Below are positions 51,064-61,494 of a DNA stretch of 64,000 bases, in pieces. Below the pieces are notes generated by a model, which saw only the letters and a list, made by a program, of their open reading frames with translations, was not told the origin of the DNA and searched no databases. Position 1 is the stretch's first letter; every line of letters starts with the position of its first letter. Source of the stretch: Augochlora pura (lineage: Eukaryota > Arthropoda > Insecta > Hymenoptera > Halictidae); the NCBI RefSeq assembly GCF_028453695.1, contig NC_135774.1, positions 3,596,001 to 3,660,000 on the forward strand, given 5' to 3'. The position numbers and the translations under genes were made by a program.

Positions 51064-53891
51064 GTAGGTGTGTCGCGGCAGGTGCGCAGGGTAGTGGAGC
51101 CGGTTACTGTGACTTTCGTTTCTCGTCGGGCCTAATTAACTTTACTCGTTTACTTATTCATTTAATTATATGCAAGGCAATCTATTAGAGTAGATAATAG
51201 AAGGCATTAGTGCAGTGCTTGCAACAGATTTTTCTTTTAATTGTGACATCTATCAAGAAAAGAAATCGGAAAGAACAATTACGTAGTCGCTTGCTAGGGT
51301 ACTAAGTCTTGTTATAGCATCCGAATGAAGAAGATTCAAATTGAATGGTAAAGGTACCAACATCCGAGTGGAACTATTAATTACTCTTGATCGAGCACAG
51401 AAGTTTGCAGAAGAAAGAAACTGACAAAAACTTATTAAAACATTAAAAAGTTCAGAAAGAAATATAATGTCAGCATCAACCCTCCTTGATGGGCTCCGCA
51501 TCAAAGATTCCCGATGCAATATGTCGTATTCGATAGATACAAAGTTAATTATGCTCAAAGACAAACCAAAAGCACAGAAATTAGTCCCTTCGCGATACAA
51601 GACTCCACATAATTCACTTTATATTTATCGAATGAAACATGTTAAATCTTTTTAATCAAGAATGAACAAGATAAGAGAATACGTCAATTTAATAAGATTT
51701 AAAGTGAGTCAATTATGCCCGAAGACAAACCCAAAGACACAGGCAGGTCTATTAGTGAACCTACCGAATCCTCGTGCTACCTATTGGTCAGAACCGACCC
51801 GTCGATCCTTGTTTCCAGAGGGTCGAGGAGTACGAGGCGAAGAGCAACGCCGGTCAGCCGCCGCCGGGGCACACGCGAGGTAAATGGGTGCCGGGAGCGC
51901 GGACGGATTTCGAGTCGGGATATTGGTGCAGTCCTTGCGGCAGGAAGCTCGCCTCACGATTGGTCTACAACAGGCACCTTCTGTCCGATCTGCACGCCCG
52001 GAGGAGCATCCGTGAGATCGACGGTGTCTTCCCGCAGTCGCGTGCCGCCGGTCTGCACCCCGCCAAAAAGACCTCGACCCGCAACCAAGTAATTATCGGC
52101 TGCCCGTGAACGGCGTGTATCTCGCGCGTGTCGTTGGCCCCGTTGGTCGTTTCGCTAATCGATTCCCCCAATTATCCGATCGCGCCGACAGAGAGTCAAG
52201 GAACAGGCGGACACGAGGGCGGACACGAAGGCGGACGCGAGGGAAGTCAAGAAGTGCGCGAGGAAGAGGGAAAAGGAGATCCTGAGCTGCGAGATGTGCC
52301 ACGCTCGGGTGAGGAGGGCGCAAATGGGCAAGCATTTGCTCTCTCATTATCACTGCCGCGTCGCGGGCGTAAATCCTCGCGGGCCACGAGCCCGCCGCTT
52401 TTTACTGGAAAATATGGCGAATGTGGTTCGGCAGTGTCCCTTCCAGTGCTCCTCCTGCAGGTTTTATTGCAACACGGAGGAAACGTTTCTGCTCCATTGG
52501 CGATCCGAGCTTCACTCGAACACGCTCAACCAGGTATCGTTCCGTTCGGCGGAGCCGGCTTCCGTTCGCGGTGAACACGCGGGCCGCAACGTACGTATAT
52601 CGACTGTTTCAGATCGGCGGCAACTACAAGTGCAGCTGCTGCGACTTCTGGTGCGCGGAGAACGGGGCGATGGACCGGCATCTGACGAGCACGAGTCACC
52701 GCGAGGTCGTGTCCGTGATGAACGGATCGGTGCCGGTGGTGATCGGCCGTCAACGAGCGTTGACCTGTCCCGGTTGCGATCGCCGGTTCCGATATAATTT
52801 GCAGCTGCGACTGCACGCGAACGAGACCGGTCACGAGGAGAGTTTCACCGCGACCGACGACTATCAGCAGCGGATCAGATGCGATCTGTGCCCGCAAATC
52901 GTTCGGTCCCTGGTCGCTCTTCAGCGTCACCAGTTGACTCGTCACGACGCCCGTGCCGAGGCTCGAGCCGACGTTCGAGCCAGCGACACGGGAGCGAGCG
53001 ACACGAAAGAGGAACGCGACGCGGCCAAAGACGACTCGGCCATCCAACGTCTTGCCACCCCTTATTACTGCTCGTTCTGTTCGATGAATTTCGCGACCGC
53101 TCAGGAGGCGGTTCTCCATCGGCGCACGTCGAGCCACAAGGAGACCGTCAAGGCGCGGAAGCACGGTCAAGATTCGGCGACGAGCACGGCCCGGGAGTGT
53201 TCCCGTTGCGGCGCGAGACAGGCCAATTTGTCCGAGCACAAGGAGCATCTACTGCGCGATCATCCCGAGACTTGTCACAGGTAAGCCGTGGCGAACGGCT
53301 GTCGCGAGCGCTCGATCAAGGGAGCTCTCGCGAGCCGGAGAGAGTTGCAGGCGTCGACTCCCATGTTACCACGTTTTTGCGCAGATGTCCCAAATGCGGC
53401 AGGCTTTTTGCCCTCTCGCAAGACGTGACGAGACACACGAGGGAGAACAACTGTCGGGACGATAACAAATTAAACGCGGCGAGAACGGCAGCCGTCAAAG
53501 ACGAATGGAAATGCGACAGCTGTAGTTTCTCAACGGATTCGCGGGCGGAATTCATCTTTCACGAGGCTCTCCACGCCGGGATCGTTCGAAAGGATAACGA
53601 CGGGGAGGATCCCGGCCAGGGGAAGCGCCTGCCGAAATACCGTTGCCCCGTCTGCAAGAAAGCGTTCGCCAAGGTGTCGTTGCGGAACCACATCAGAAGC
53701 CACACGGGAGAGCGTCCGTTCCTCTGCGAAAAGTGTTTGGCGTCGTTTGCGAGGCGATCGGACCTGAACGCTCATCGGCGAGAGTGCGCGGGCCCGTCGT
53801 CGCCGTCGAGTTCCACGTCGCGGCGACCGAACGAGCCGGCCAGGAAACGCGGCTTCGCCTGTTCCGAGTGCAACGACGCTTTCTACACGAA
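49960..53891 (+). CDS. Large multi-C2H2 zinc finger protein, spliced, 3' end missing
   Basis: Five exons join to 963 complete residues plus two bases of codon 964: 49960-51063, 51819-52088, 52192-52533, 52613-53280 and 53385-53891. Every junction is GT-AG and phase-matched (0, 0, 0, then 2). The start is the ATG at 49960, with an in-frame TGA at 49954-49956 just upstream. The fingers by residue are: C2HC 13-34; C2H2 405-427, 491-510, 544-566, 579-601, 624-646, 662-683, 725-747 and 768-789; C2HC 796-818; C2H2 838-858 and 882-901 (followed by a TGERPF linker); C2HC 909-929; and a half finger from C954/C957. Several fingers have the C-x2-C-x12-H-x5-H spacing of U1/matrin-like fingers. Residues 250-310 are strongly acidic. 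Fingers of this type usually bind nucleic acid in the nucleus; that role is inferred from the family. I do not recognise the orthologue, so no symbol is given. Confidence 0.88.
51064..51818 (+). other. Intron 1 of the zinc finger gene, AT-rich
   Basis: This 755-bp intron is much longer and more AT-rich than introns 2-4. It contains a degenerate duplicated segment (51547-51577 and 51711-51742). A 115-codon open frame lies on the minus strand at 51253-51600; I recognise no protein family in it. The composition contrast and duplication suggest inserted, decayed repetitive DNA. Confidence 0.8.
51819..52088 (+). CDS. Zinc finger gene, coding exon 2
   Basis: This exon encodes residues 369-458 in phase 0 at both ends. 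The acceptor is TTTCCAG ending at 51818. An alternative AG two bases later would break the reading frame. The exon carries the third Pro-rich T-R-G-K-W motif (382-393), followed by a U1/matrin-type finger with C405, C408, H421 and H427. A basic tail follows. The donor is CAA then GTAATT at 52089. Read-through meets a stop within seven codons. Confidence 0.87.
52089..52191 (+). other. Intron 2 of the zinc finger gene
   Basis: A 103-bp GT-AG intron in phase 0. It contains an early in-frame stop, a CTAAT branch-like site and a C-rich tract before the acceptor. Confidence 0.85.
52192..52533 (+). CDS. Zinc finger gene, coding exon 3
   Basis: This exon encodes residues 459-572 in phase 0 at both ends. 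The acceptor region has three overlapping AG dinucleotides (52190-52195), and only the first keeps the frame with exon 2. A branch-point-like CTAAT and a C-rich tract precede it. The exon has a charged Lys/Arg/Glu-rich start, a finger at C491, C494, H506, H510, and a second finger at C544, C547, H560, H566. It ends CAG with donor GTATCG. Confidence 0.87.
52534..52612 (+). other. Intron 3 of the zinc finger gene
   Basis: A 79-bp GT-AG intron in phase 0. Its length is not a multiple of three, so retention would shift the frame and lose the downstream fingers. Confidence 0.85.
52613..53280 (+). CDS. Zinc finger gene, coding exon 4
   Basis: This exon encodes residues 573-794 plus the first two bases of codon 795. 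The acceptor is TGTTTCAG ending at 52612. It carries five fingers: 579-601, 624-646, 662-683, 725-747 and 768-789. A Ala/Asp/Arg/Glu-rich linker without fingers lies at 684-720. The donor GTAAGC at 53281 follows the two bases AG, so an unspliced transcript would read G-TAA and stop at once. Confidence 0.87.
53281..53384 (+). other. Intron 4 of the zinc finger gene
   Basis: A 104-bp GT-AG intron that splits an Arg codon after its second base. The acceptor has a T-rich tract. Confidence 0.85.
53385..53891 (+). CDS. Zinc finger gene, coding exon 5 (last exon seen)
   Basis: The first base completes the Arg codon split by intron 4, and residues 796-963 follow. The acceptor is TTTTTGCGCAG ending at 53384. 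Fingers lie at 796-818 (C2HC), 838-858, 882-901 and 909-929 (C2HC). The 882 and 909 fingers are joined by a classical TGERPF linker. A Ser/Pro/Arg linker follows, then the first half of another finger with C954 and C957. The donor is a strong GTGAGT at 53892. The half finger implies at least one more exon downstream. Without splicing, the frame stops at 53893-53895. Confidence 0.85.
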
Positions 53892-55639
53892 GTGAGTACC
53901 GAGCATGCCGCGGCGTGTTTCGCCGTTCCTCTATTCCCGGTGCATACGTCGTTCGCGGCCCGGAGAAATCGTCTCCGCTGCCCCGATGGAAATAATCGGC
54001 CGATTAATAGATTGAAACGGCGCGTAAAAGTAATTGCCCGGGCACGCTCCTCGTGCACGGAATCCGGCGGACCGGGGTCCCGTTGACGTATAGGGGGACA
54101 TCGCGTCGTGACGACAATGGGACCCCGCCGTAGAAAACTCCGCGGCGTTATCTCCGGTAACGGAGAGGATCGTATTTATCATGCGATTTCCCGTTAGCTA
54201 CAATTACGTCGCATCGATCGGAGCGGCATCGAAGGAACCCGTGACCGCGTCGCGCGTCATCTTCCGTTAGAAAACGCGGATATCTTTCCGTGTCTTCCAC
54301 CGAAGCTCTCGCGGACCCGTTTATCTTTCCTCGAGTTGCCAGCTACGAGAGAGAGAGAGAGAGAGCGCGCGTTAACGGCGGCGCGTGCCATAAATATTCC
54401 TAACCGGTAACCCGGCAGTTGCGCGACGCGAACCTCGGAGTCGCCGATAGAAATACCAGAGAGATCCGCCTTCGCCGTTCGACGTTTCGCCCGGCGTTAT
54501 CGACGCGGACGCGTGCGATCCCCCGGTCTTTGCAGGAAAGACGCGGCGTTTCCAGGATAAAAACCGTAGGACAATAAAAGCCGGCGTCGCGGCCAGAAAC
54601 CACGAAACGTTCGCGCGGTCGTAGTAAAAGTGTCCTCGCTGCATAACTATAAAATAAAAGACCGTATCCGTGGTCCGGCCGTGGTGGGGAGGAAACCAAA
54701 AAGAGAAGAGACGGAGACGGTCGGTAGGTACCGAGTATCGCGCGAGAGAAAAGCGCACGCATAGAACGGTGAAATCCGAAGGGAAGAAACAAGGTAGAGC
54801 AAGAAAGAGAGAGAGGGAGAGAGAGAGAGAGAGAGAGGCGCGGCGTGGGCGACAGAGGGACGAGGGTAGACGGAGAAGCTAGGAGGAAGCGACTTCGCTC
54901 TTTGCCACCGGCTCGTATTAACATCTCATAGCGGCCCGTAAGCCCCACGGGTCATTCTAGTATTTAACGGGCCTGCATTATGGTCCCTGCAAGTGCACCT
55001 TCCACGAGTCTCTAATACCAACGTATGTAAATAGAATCCTGCCGGCCGGCGCTAATGCTTCGATATACTACTGAAATTACTGGCGCGGCCAGGCCGGGCA
55101 GGCCGGTCGTTGGTAGGTTTCGGGAAAAGAATCTCGCCGATACACCGATTCGATGGGAGCCGATTCGACTCGATACGATTCGATTCCGCGCGGCACGAAG
55201 ACGGGCTCACGGGCTCTCGTGTTCCCGTGGGGGAGGCGAACTAACCGAGGCGATGCATAGTTTAGGCCGTGCGGCACGAAGGATTTCAGGAGCCGCTTGC
55301 GAGGAGACGGGCGAAACGGTGAAACGGCGAAACGGCGAAACGGCGTCGCCGACCGCTGAAACGTTGAACGGATGCTCGAAACGAGCCACGGAAATACGTA
55401 TTCCGTGGCTCTCCGATGCGGAGCGGGAACGCGCTCGAGCAGAGGGAGCGTACGTGGGTGCCCGCAACTAGGCGCCACAGCACGCCGTTTCTCTCGCGTG
55501 TCGACCCAAGTATTAAACCATTGGTTGGGTGTAGAGCGATCGCTATAAAGCAAATGTTAACACCTATACCCGCGCCCGGCCCGCCTCGTCCCGCGCGGCT
55601 CGATTTTCTCGTCCTTTTTCGCCCTGTTCGCTCTCTCGG

Positions 55640-55656
55640 CCCCCCCCCCCCCCCCC
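55640..55656. repeat. Homopolymer C17
   Basis: Seventeen consecutive C residues. Exact length may be unreliable because of sequencing limits. Confidence 0.9.
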
Positions 55657-58108
55657 TCGGACACCGCCGACCCCCTTCGCGCTGCTCGCTCAGGCCATTC
55701 CACGGCGTTCCCGACACTCGTGCTGCCCGTCTCGTACACGCATTACACTCTGTAATGCTACCTATTCCACGTCCGACTACCGGACTCTCCTCGAGGCCGG
55801 ATGACCGGCTACGAAACGGCGAGGGTTTTCGCTTAATGTCGCGATCCTCGACCGTTCCGAAGGATTAGGCTCCTACCGTCGCCGGCTACGCCGCCGCTCC
55901 TCGCGATCCCTTTCGCGCGGAACCACGGATGATAACCTTTCGATGCAAAAACCGGCGGGAATTTCCGACGATCGCGTTTTCCCAGAGATTAATCGGGAGT
56001 CGGCATCGCCGTGCCTTCGTTTCCCCCGCGTCCGTCCTCTCTCTCTCTCTCTCTCTCGCTCTCTTCTACTTGTCTCTTCCTCTCTTTCTATCTCCGAGTT
56101 TCGAGCGACGTCGACGCCGTTCGGAGGATTTCGCGGCGGCTCATATACCTGGAACTCTGCGTCATCTTTCGACCGCAGGCAGTTAAAACTTCCGGTGGGC
56201 AAAGCTCGATTAGGACTTTCTCCGGCTCAATTTTCGTCGGAAACGGCGGACCGGACCGGGAGAGAGCGAGGCCGGGGCCGCGCCAGTTGTCGGCGATGTC
56301 GCATCCCAGGAACTTGGCCCCGTTTCCGCGAGCTGACGAACACGTTACGGAACGAAACGTTTTACAAACTTTTCCACTTTTACGGAAACCGGCCACCTAT
56401 CCGCACCGATTAACCCGAGAGCCGGGCCACGGCGGCGACGACGACGACGACGACGCGGTGGTCGCGCGCGGCGTTTTTCACATTTTTCCGCTTCTTCTCG
56501 CTTCTCCTCCGCCTCTCCTCCTGCTTCCTATTCCGCGCTGCCGAATTCTCGTCGGAGAGAAAACGGGCGAGAGGACGAGGCAGGCGTAAACGGAGGGAGG
56601 GGGAGGCAACGAACGAGAATAAACGACCGCGGAATGGTAGGGAACGCGTGCAGGAGTCGTCGAAAAAGAAGAAACCGACGGACACGGAGAGAAAAGAAAA
56701 CAGGCGGGGGGACGGGGAGGTGAACGGAAGGGCGGAAGGATGGAAGGAGAGAAAAGAGAGGTAATTACGAGAAGACGGGCAGCTCCCGCGTATTCGATCG
56801 CCTAACCAATTCTCAGAATAAGCGCGGGCAATTCTCGATGTATGCGCATATTCAAGATAGTATGTTACATACGCGAGCTACTGACCGTACGTTTCGTTCG
56901 TTTCACCCCTCCGCCCTTCGCCTCTTGTTCCCCGTCCTCGGATCGGCCGGAGCGGAGCGGGCCGCGCGGGCCGGAGCGGGTCGAGAGCGGGTCCCTCGCA
57001 GCGTTCTACTCACCGGCAACCCTCTCGTTCCTGCCCGGCGACGTGTACGCGAGTTCCCCAGAGGTATTTACATATATGGACCGCGGCGTGGCGCGCGCCT
57101 ATCTTTTATCTTCCATAGCAGTAATGGCGCGTCCGCCTCCTTCGTGGCTGGTCAGGTAAACGGCGCAAAGATAGGCATACCGGGCGAGATTGGCGTAACT
57201 TTGCCACCCGTTGACGTTCGGTCGATCCCGCGCCGCGCTTCTTCCTCTGTTGGGCGGCGAAGGCGCCGCGAACCCGAGCTCTTTTCCGGCACCATCTCTC
57301 TCTCTCTCTCTCTCTGCCAGTGCCGGAAAAATCGGAACGAGCGGCGGCGATCGGCCGTTTGATCGAGCGTCGACTTGCGAGACGCGGACCGCGGCGTACG
57401 CGGGGCCCCTGTAAGACCCGTGTGCTGCCCGTGTTCTCCGTGACTCGACACCGGAGCTTCGGAGCTACCGGATTCGAGATAACGAAGCGCGCGACGCGAG
57501 CAACGCCGTACGCGGCGCGACGTCGCGCAATTAATTCGACCGCGAGGCGTGTTCGGATCGAAACGGTGCATAAATCTTCGATCACCGTAAATTTCGAGAG
57601 GCCCCGGAGGACCGGAGCGCGCGCGCTCGCGTCGCCGCTCGTCGCGTCTCCCGGCCACCATTGTCTCCGCGGGCCGCGTGTATCGTTTTCTCTCACCTCC
57701 GTCGCCGCGGCTAATGAGGCACGGTGTCGTCTTTACGGATCACCCCGCGAGCACCCTTAAACATCGGGAGCCCGTGGTCCGTAGCCCGCAGCGGCCGGCA
57801 GCCGGAACCCGTGGGCTCGCCTTCCTCCGAGGGCCGATCGGCCAGCGGGGAATCCCGCGGGGGATTGTTTGCGCTACCGAGAGCAAAACGGCGGCGGTCG
57901 GATCGGGCCGGACCGCATCGGACCGGGCCGGCCGTTCGGCCAGCTCGGCCGCTACGCGCCGAGGGGAAACGAGGAGGAGGAAAGATTTCTGCATGCCCCC
58001 CGAGGAACAATGCGACGCTGTTGCACCGCATTCGTCGCATCGAAATGTATTAGTGAGGTGTCTCCGTTGTGCGCGCATTGTGTCGCGGGAGCAGCCGTGT
58101 GGTCGAAC

Positions 58109-58131
58109 CTATATACGTACGTACGTACGTA
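58109..58131. repeat. (ACGT)n palindromic microsatellite
   Basis: Self-complementary ACGT units in tandem, able to form a cruciform. Confidence 0.85.
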
Positions 58132-58514
58132 CGAGCGACCGTGGGTTTTCTTCGTACGGTGTGGTGGCAATGGTGGTTGGTAGCGATGGTACGTGGACGC
58201 GGTGTGGTATGGTTTTGGTATGGTGGCACGCGGTAAGCACGGCCCCGTATGCAGACAGTTTAGCGGTGACCGCCCCGCGAGTCCAGTTGTCGCGTGAAAT
58301 ATTGCGATTCATAAAATAAAACAGGCCTGCGGTCGAGGACGCGTAGATATAGCCTCATGCCTCCTGCTCCTGCCTCCGGCCGCTAACCCAGACCTAGCCC
58401 GCCCCTCTCTCCCTTTCCCACCCTCTCTCTCTCTCTCTCTCTTCATCCTTTTCTTTCCTCTTCTCTCTTTCCTCTCCATCCCTTCGCCTGCTCTTTTCGA
58501 AACCCGGTGTCCTC

Positions 58515-58557
58515 CGAAGCCTCGAAGCCCCGAAGCTTCGAAGCCTCCAAGCCCCCG
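58515..58557. repeat. 8-bp tandem repeat (CGAAGCCT-type)
   Basis: About five imperfect 8-bp units include the palindrome CGAAGCTTCG. Confidence 0.8.
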
Positions 58558-59758
58558 AGAGTGTACCGGCGTCCGCTGCCCGCCTCCGCCGCTTCTTTTC
58601 CGTCCTGTTTTGTCCGTCCGGCTGGCCGAGCCAGCCGCGTCGCGTCATCGACGCTTTATCCTGGGTCCGCGCGACTATCCGTGGCTCCGTATCCATGGCT
58701 CTCCGTTCCGTGGCCGACGAGCTTCTTGCCGGTTGAAACGTCGCCAAACCGCAACCATCGCAGCGTCCGCGCGGTCCCGCGACACGACCCCGGGTGTAAT
58801 TTTTCGGGGCCGCCGCCATTTTACCGTGCTGCGGCTCGCGGCGTGTCCTGGAATCCGCCCCTCGACACCGCCGCGGAAGAAGAAGAAGAGGAAGAAAGTG
58901 GATCCCGTTGAGACGGGTCGAGATCCGCTCGGCCCGTCTCGCGTCGTTTTTCGTTCGATTGAAACGTTGCTCCGTTTCGGCGAGCGATCCTGGCGGAGGA
59001 ACGGCGAGGGAGGGAGGGCAACGTCCGGCGAAACGAACACGGCCCCGCATTCGAAATTCGGCTCGCAGCCGTACGCGGGAGAGCATATCCCGCGAGCGAA
59101 GAACTCGCGATCTTCCCCTAACGAATGATCGTCTCCGGTGAACGAGAAGGCAGAAACGTCGACGTACGTTACGGTTAAGACGCTCCTCCGTTCTGGAGAT
59201 TCCTCCTTTTCCGCCGACGAAATTAGCGGAGGACATGTTTATTGTAAATGAATCCTACTCCGAGAGCGGCTCGTGGAAGACTGGTACATGTTCCAGGGGT
59301 GGCGAATCGGGGAGACGAAGACGGAGGCAAAGAGAGAGAAGGACGGGGTGAGGGTAGTTTGGAGGGCGCGCGCGCTCGCTGCTCCGATTTATGCGCCCGT
59401 TACCGAGCCCTCTGGCGCAATTAAGCTCGCGTTATAATATTGTTGTTTATTCTGAGCCTCGGCTGCGAAGCGTTAACCGCCCCTCCGCTCCCCGCGCTCG
59501 CTGGCTTTACCGGCAACAACCAACCCTGCGATCCCCTAATCTCCCTGACGCGGCAGCTAGAATCTCTCGCTCTCTCCCGTTTTGCCGTCCTCTCATTCCC
59601 CCCTCCCCCACCGCCTTCTCCTTCTCGCCGGCTCGCTTCTCGACGGTTCTCCTCGTCGCTTCTCTTTCCGCCGGATGCGGATCTCTCCTTCGGTCTTTCC
59701 GACTTACGGCATCACCGCCAAACACAAGACTAACAAACCACTCCCCAGAGATCGGCAG

Positions 59759-60212
59759 AAACGAAAGGAGGGTGATAGAAAATGGTCATTCTTGGCACCG
59801 ACTCGAAATGAAACATTCTTGCAGGACCGTTTACGGTTTCGTCCAGGCAACGAAACATATGTCGTTGGGTTTTTTTCTCTGCTAAGAAGCGACGGGAATG
59901 TTGTTAAATAATCGTCGGAGAAATTTTTAAACCCCCATCGAAAAATTGTCATCGAATAATTACGGAAGAATATGGAAGGAACAGAATATTTTTCTCAGTA
60001 AACATTCTCTTGTTTCACCGGAATCACGTGGAACGCGTTACGGATTCTTCGATAGCCCAAGCCATTTCCTTATTGTCAAAAGTCGACTGGATTGCTTTCG
60101 TAATTCCTACGCTACCGTCGAGGACATTTTTGTTCCATGAACGTCGCTGCGAACGGTTTCATATCATTGCCAAAAAACGATCATTTCTTACCACCCTCCT
60201 ATCGATTCGTTT
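59759..60212. repeat. Imperfect inverted repeat, MITE-like
   Basis: The segment 59759-59825 is similar to the reverse complement of 60147-60212. Shared blocks include AGGAGGGTG, a GAAA-TG-TC stretch, TTGGCA and ATGAAAC. The interior of about 320 bp is AT-rich without a coding frame. Confidence 0.5.
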
Positions 60213-61095
60213 GTCCCCCGCAGAATTCCGCGTTCGATTGGAATCCGCCCATAAACGTGAACTTATTTTTGACGCGGGGGCCCACGTCCGAGGGAATGAA
60301 GCCGGTTATTCGGGGCAGAGCGCCGGCTGACGTTTACCCGTCCGATCGTTTGTCCCGATTCGCGTCTCGGTTCGCGCTAAATCCCGAACGATGCCCGCCG
60401 ATCCGTGCCACGCTACGACCGGTTTCTCTTGCCCCGAAAAAGATTTATCGCCGAAAGGGGTCGAAAAGATCGGGAGCGGTGGCGCCGATCGTTCGAGACG
60501 GGCCAGCGCATCACCGTGCGTTTCCACCGTTCGCCCCGTCGTCTCTTTCGTCAGCGAACCGATCTATAATTAAGGCGTGCGATTCCCGTTCTTTCTGGAA
60601 TCGAGAAGTCCCCGGTCGTTTGAAATAACGCGTGAATCATTGGTTAAACCGGTTCCCGGACCTCCGTCTCCTCCGGTCAGCTTGACGAAAGCGGCGGGCC
60701 GGCGCGAGGTATGATTTCGTACGGGTGACTCGTCCCGCTTACGGGAAATTTCGATCGCCGCGTCAGACGACCCATCGGTGGTGGTATATGCATTGAGAAA
60801 CATCGGCGGCGGACGACGAGAGGATATCTTACACGAGTAGATGGAATCCATCTGGCGGAGGGAGAGGGGAGATCTCGATGATGCCACGAGGAATCGAAGG
60901 AGCGGATCTCCGCGATCGAGATCGGGTTCCGAGGAAGATGGATCGAAAAGCGGGAGGTGGCCGGGGACCGTGAGGCACCGCCGGGGCCACGCGGGGAACG
61001 GAGGGGGGGGAGAGCGCTCGGTGGTAGAGAGAACAGCCGGCTAAAGAGCGAGAGACGAACGAAAGACCGAGTGCAAGTTGCACCGGCGCGGGGAA

Positions 61096-61170
61096 GGACG
61101 TAACGACGTACGAACGTAGGAACGTACGAACGTAAGGACGGACGAACGGACGAACGGACGAAGGTGGGAT
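61096..61170. repeat. ACGAACGT/ACGGACGA-type tandem repeat
   Basis: Imperfect units of 4 and 8 bp built on ACGA and ACGT. Confidence 0.8.
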
Positions 61171-61463
61171 TGAGTTATGACAGCGTTTGCTCCAGGGGGC
61201 CGGCTCTGAACCCGACGAAGCGGATATTCTTCTTATTCTTTATTTCTTCGTCTGCGGCCCCGCCGTAGGAACCGTCGGCCATGCATCACCTTCGGTTCAC
61301 TTTGGTCCAGCCTCCTCTTCGGCATCGTTCCACGGCCACACCACCATCACGGCCCATCACGATCCCACCTTAGCCATCGTCCGCTGGAAACGTTGATTCC
61401 ACCCACCGCGGCAGCCTCTGCCGCCTCTGCCGCCTCGGCCCTCGAGCCTTCGCCTCTCTTCTC

Positions 61464-61494
<31 letters not shown>

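Noticed and set aside
51774..51818. Fifteen codons upstream of exon 2 as coding
   Set aside because: They lie before a clear TTTCCAG acceptor in intron 1. Joining at 51819 restores phase 0 with exon 1.
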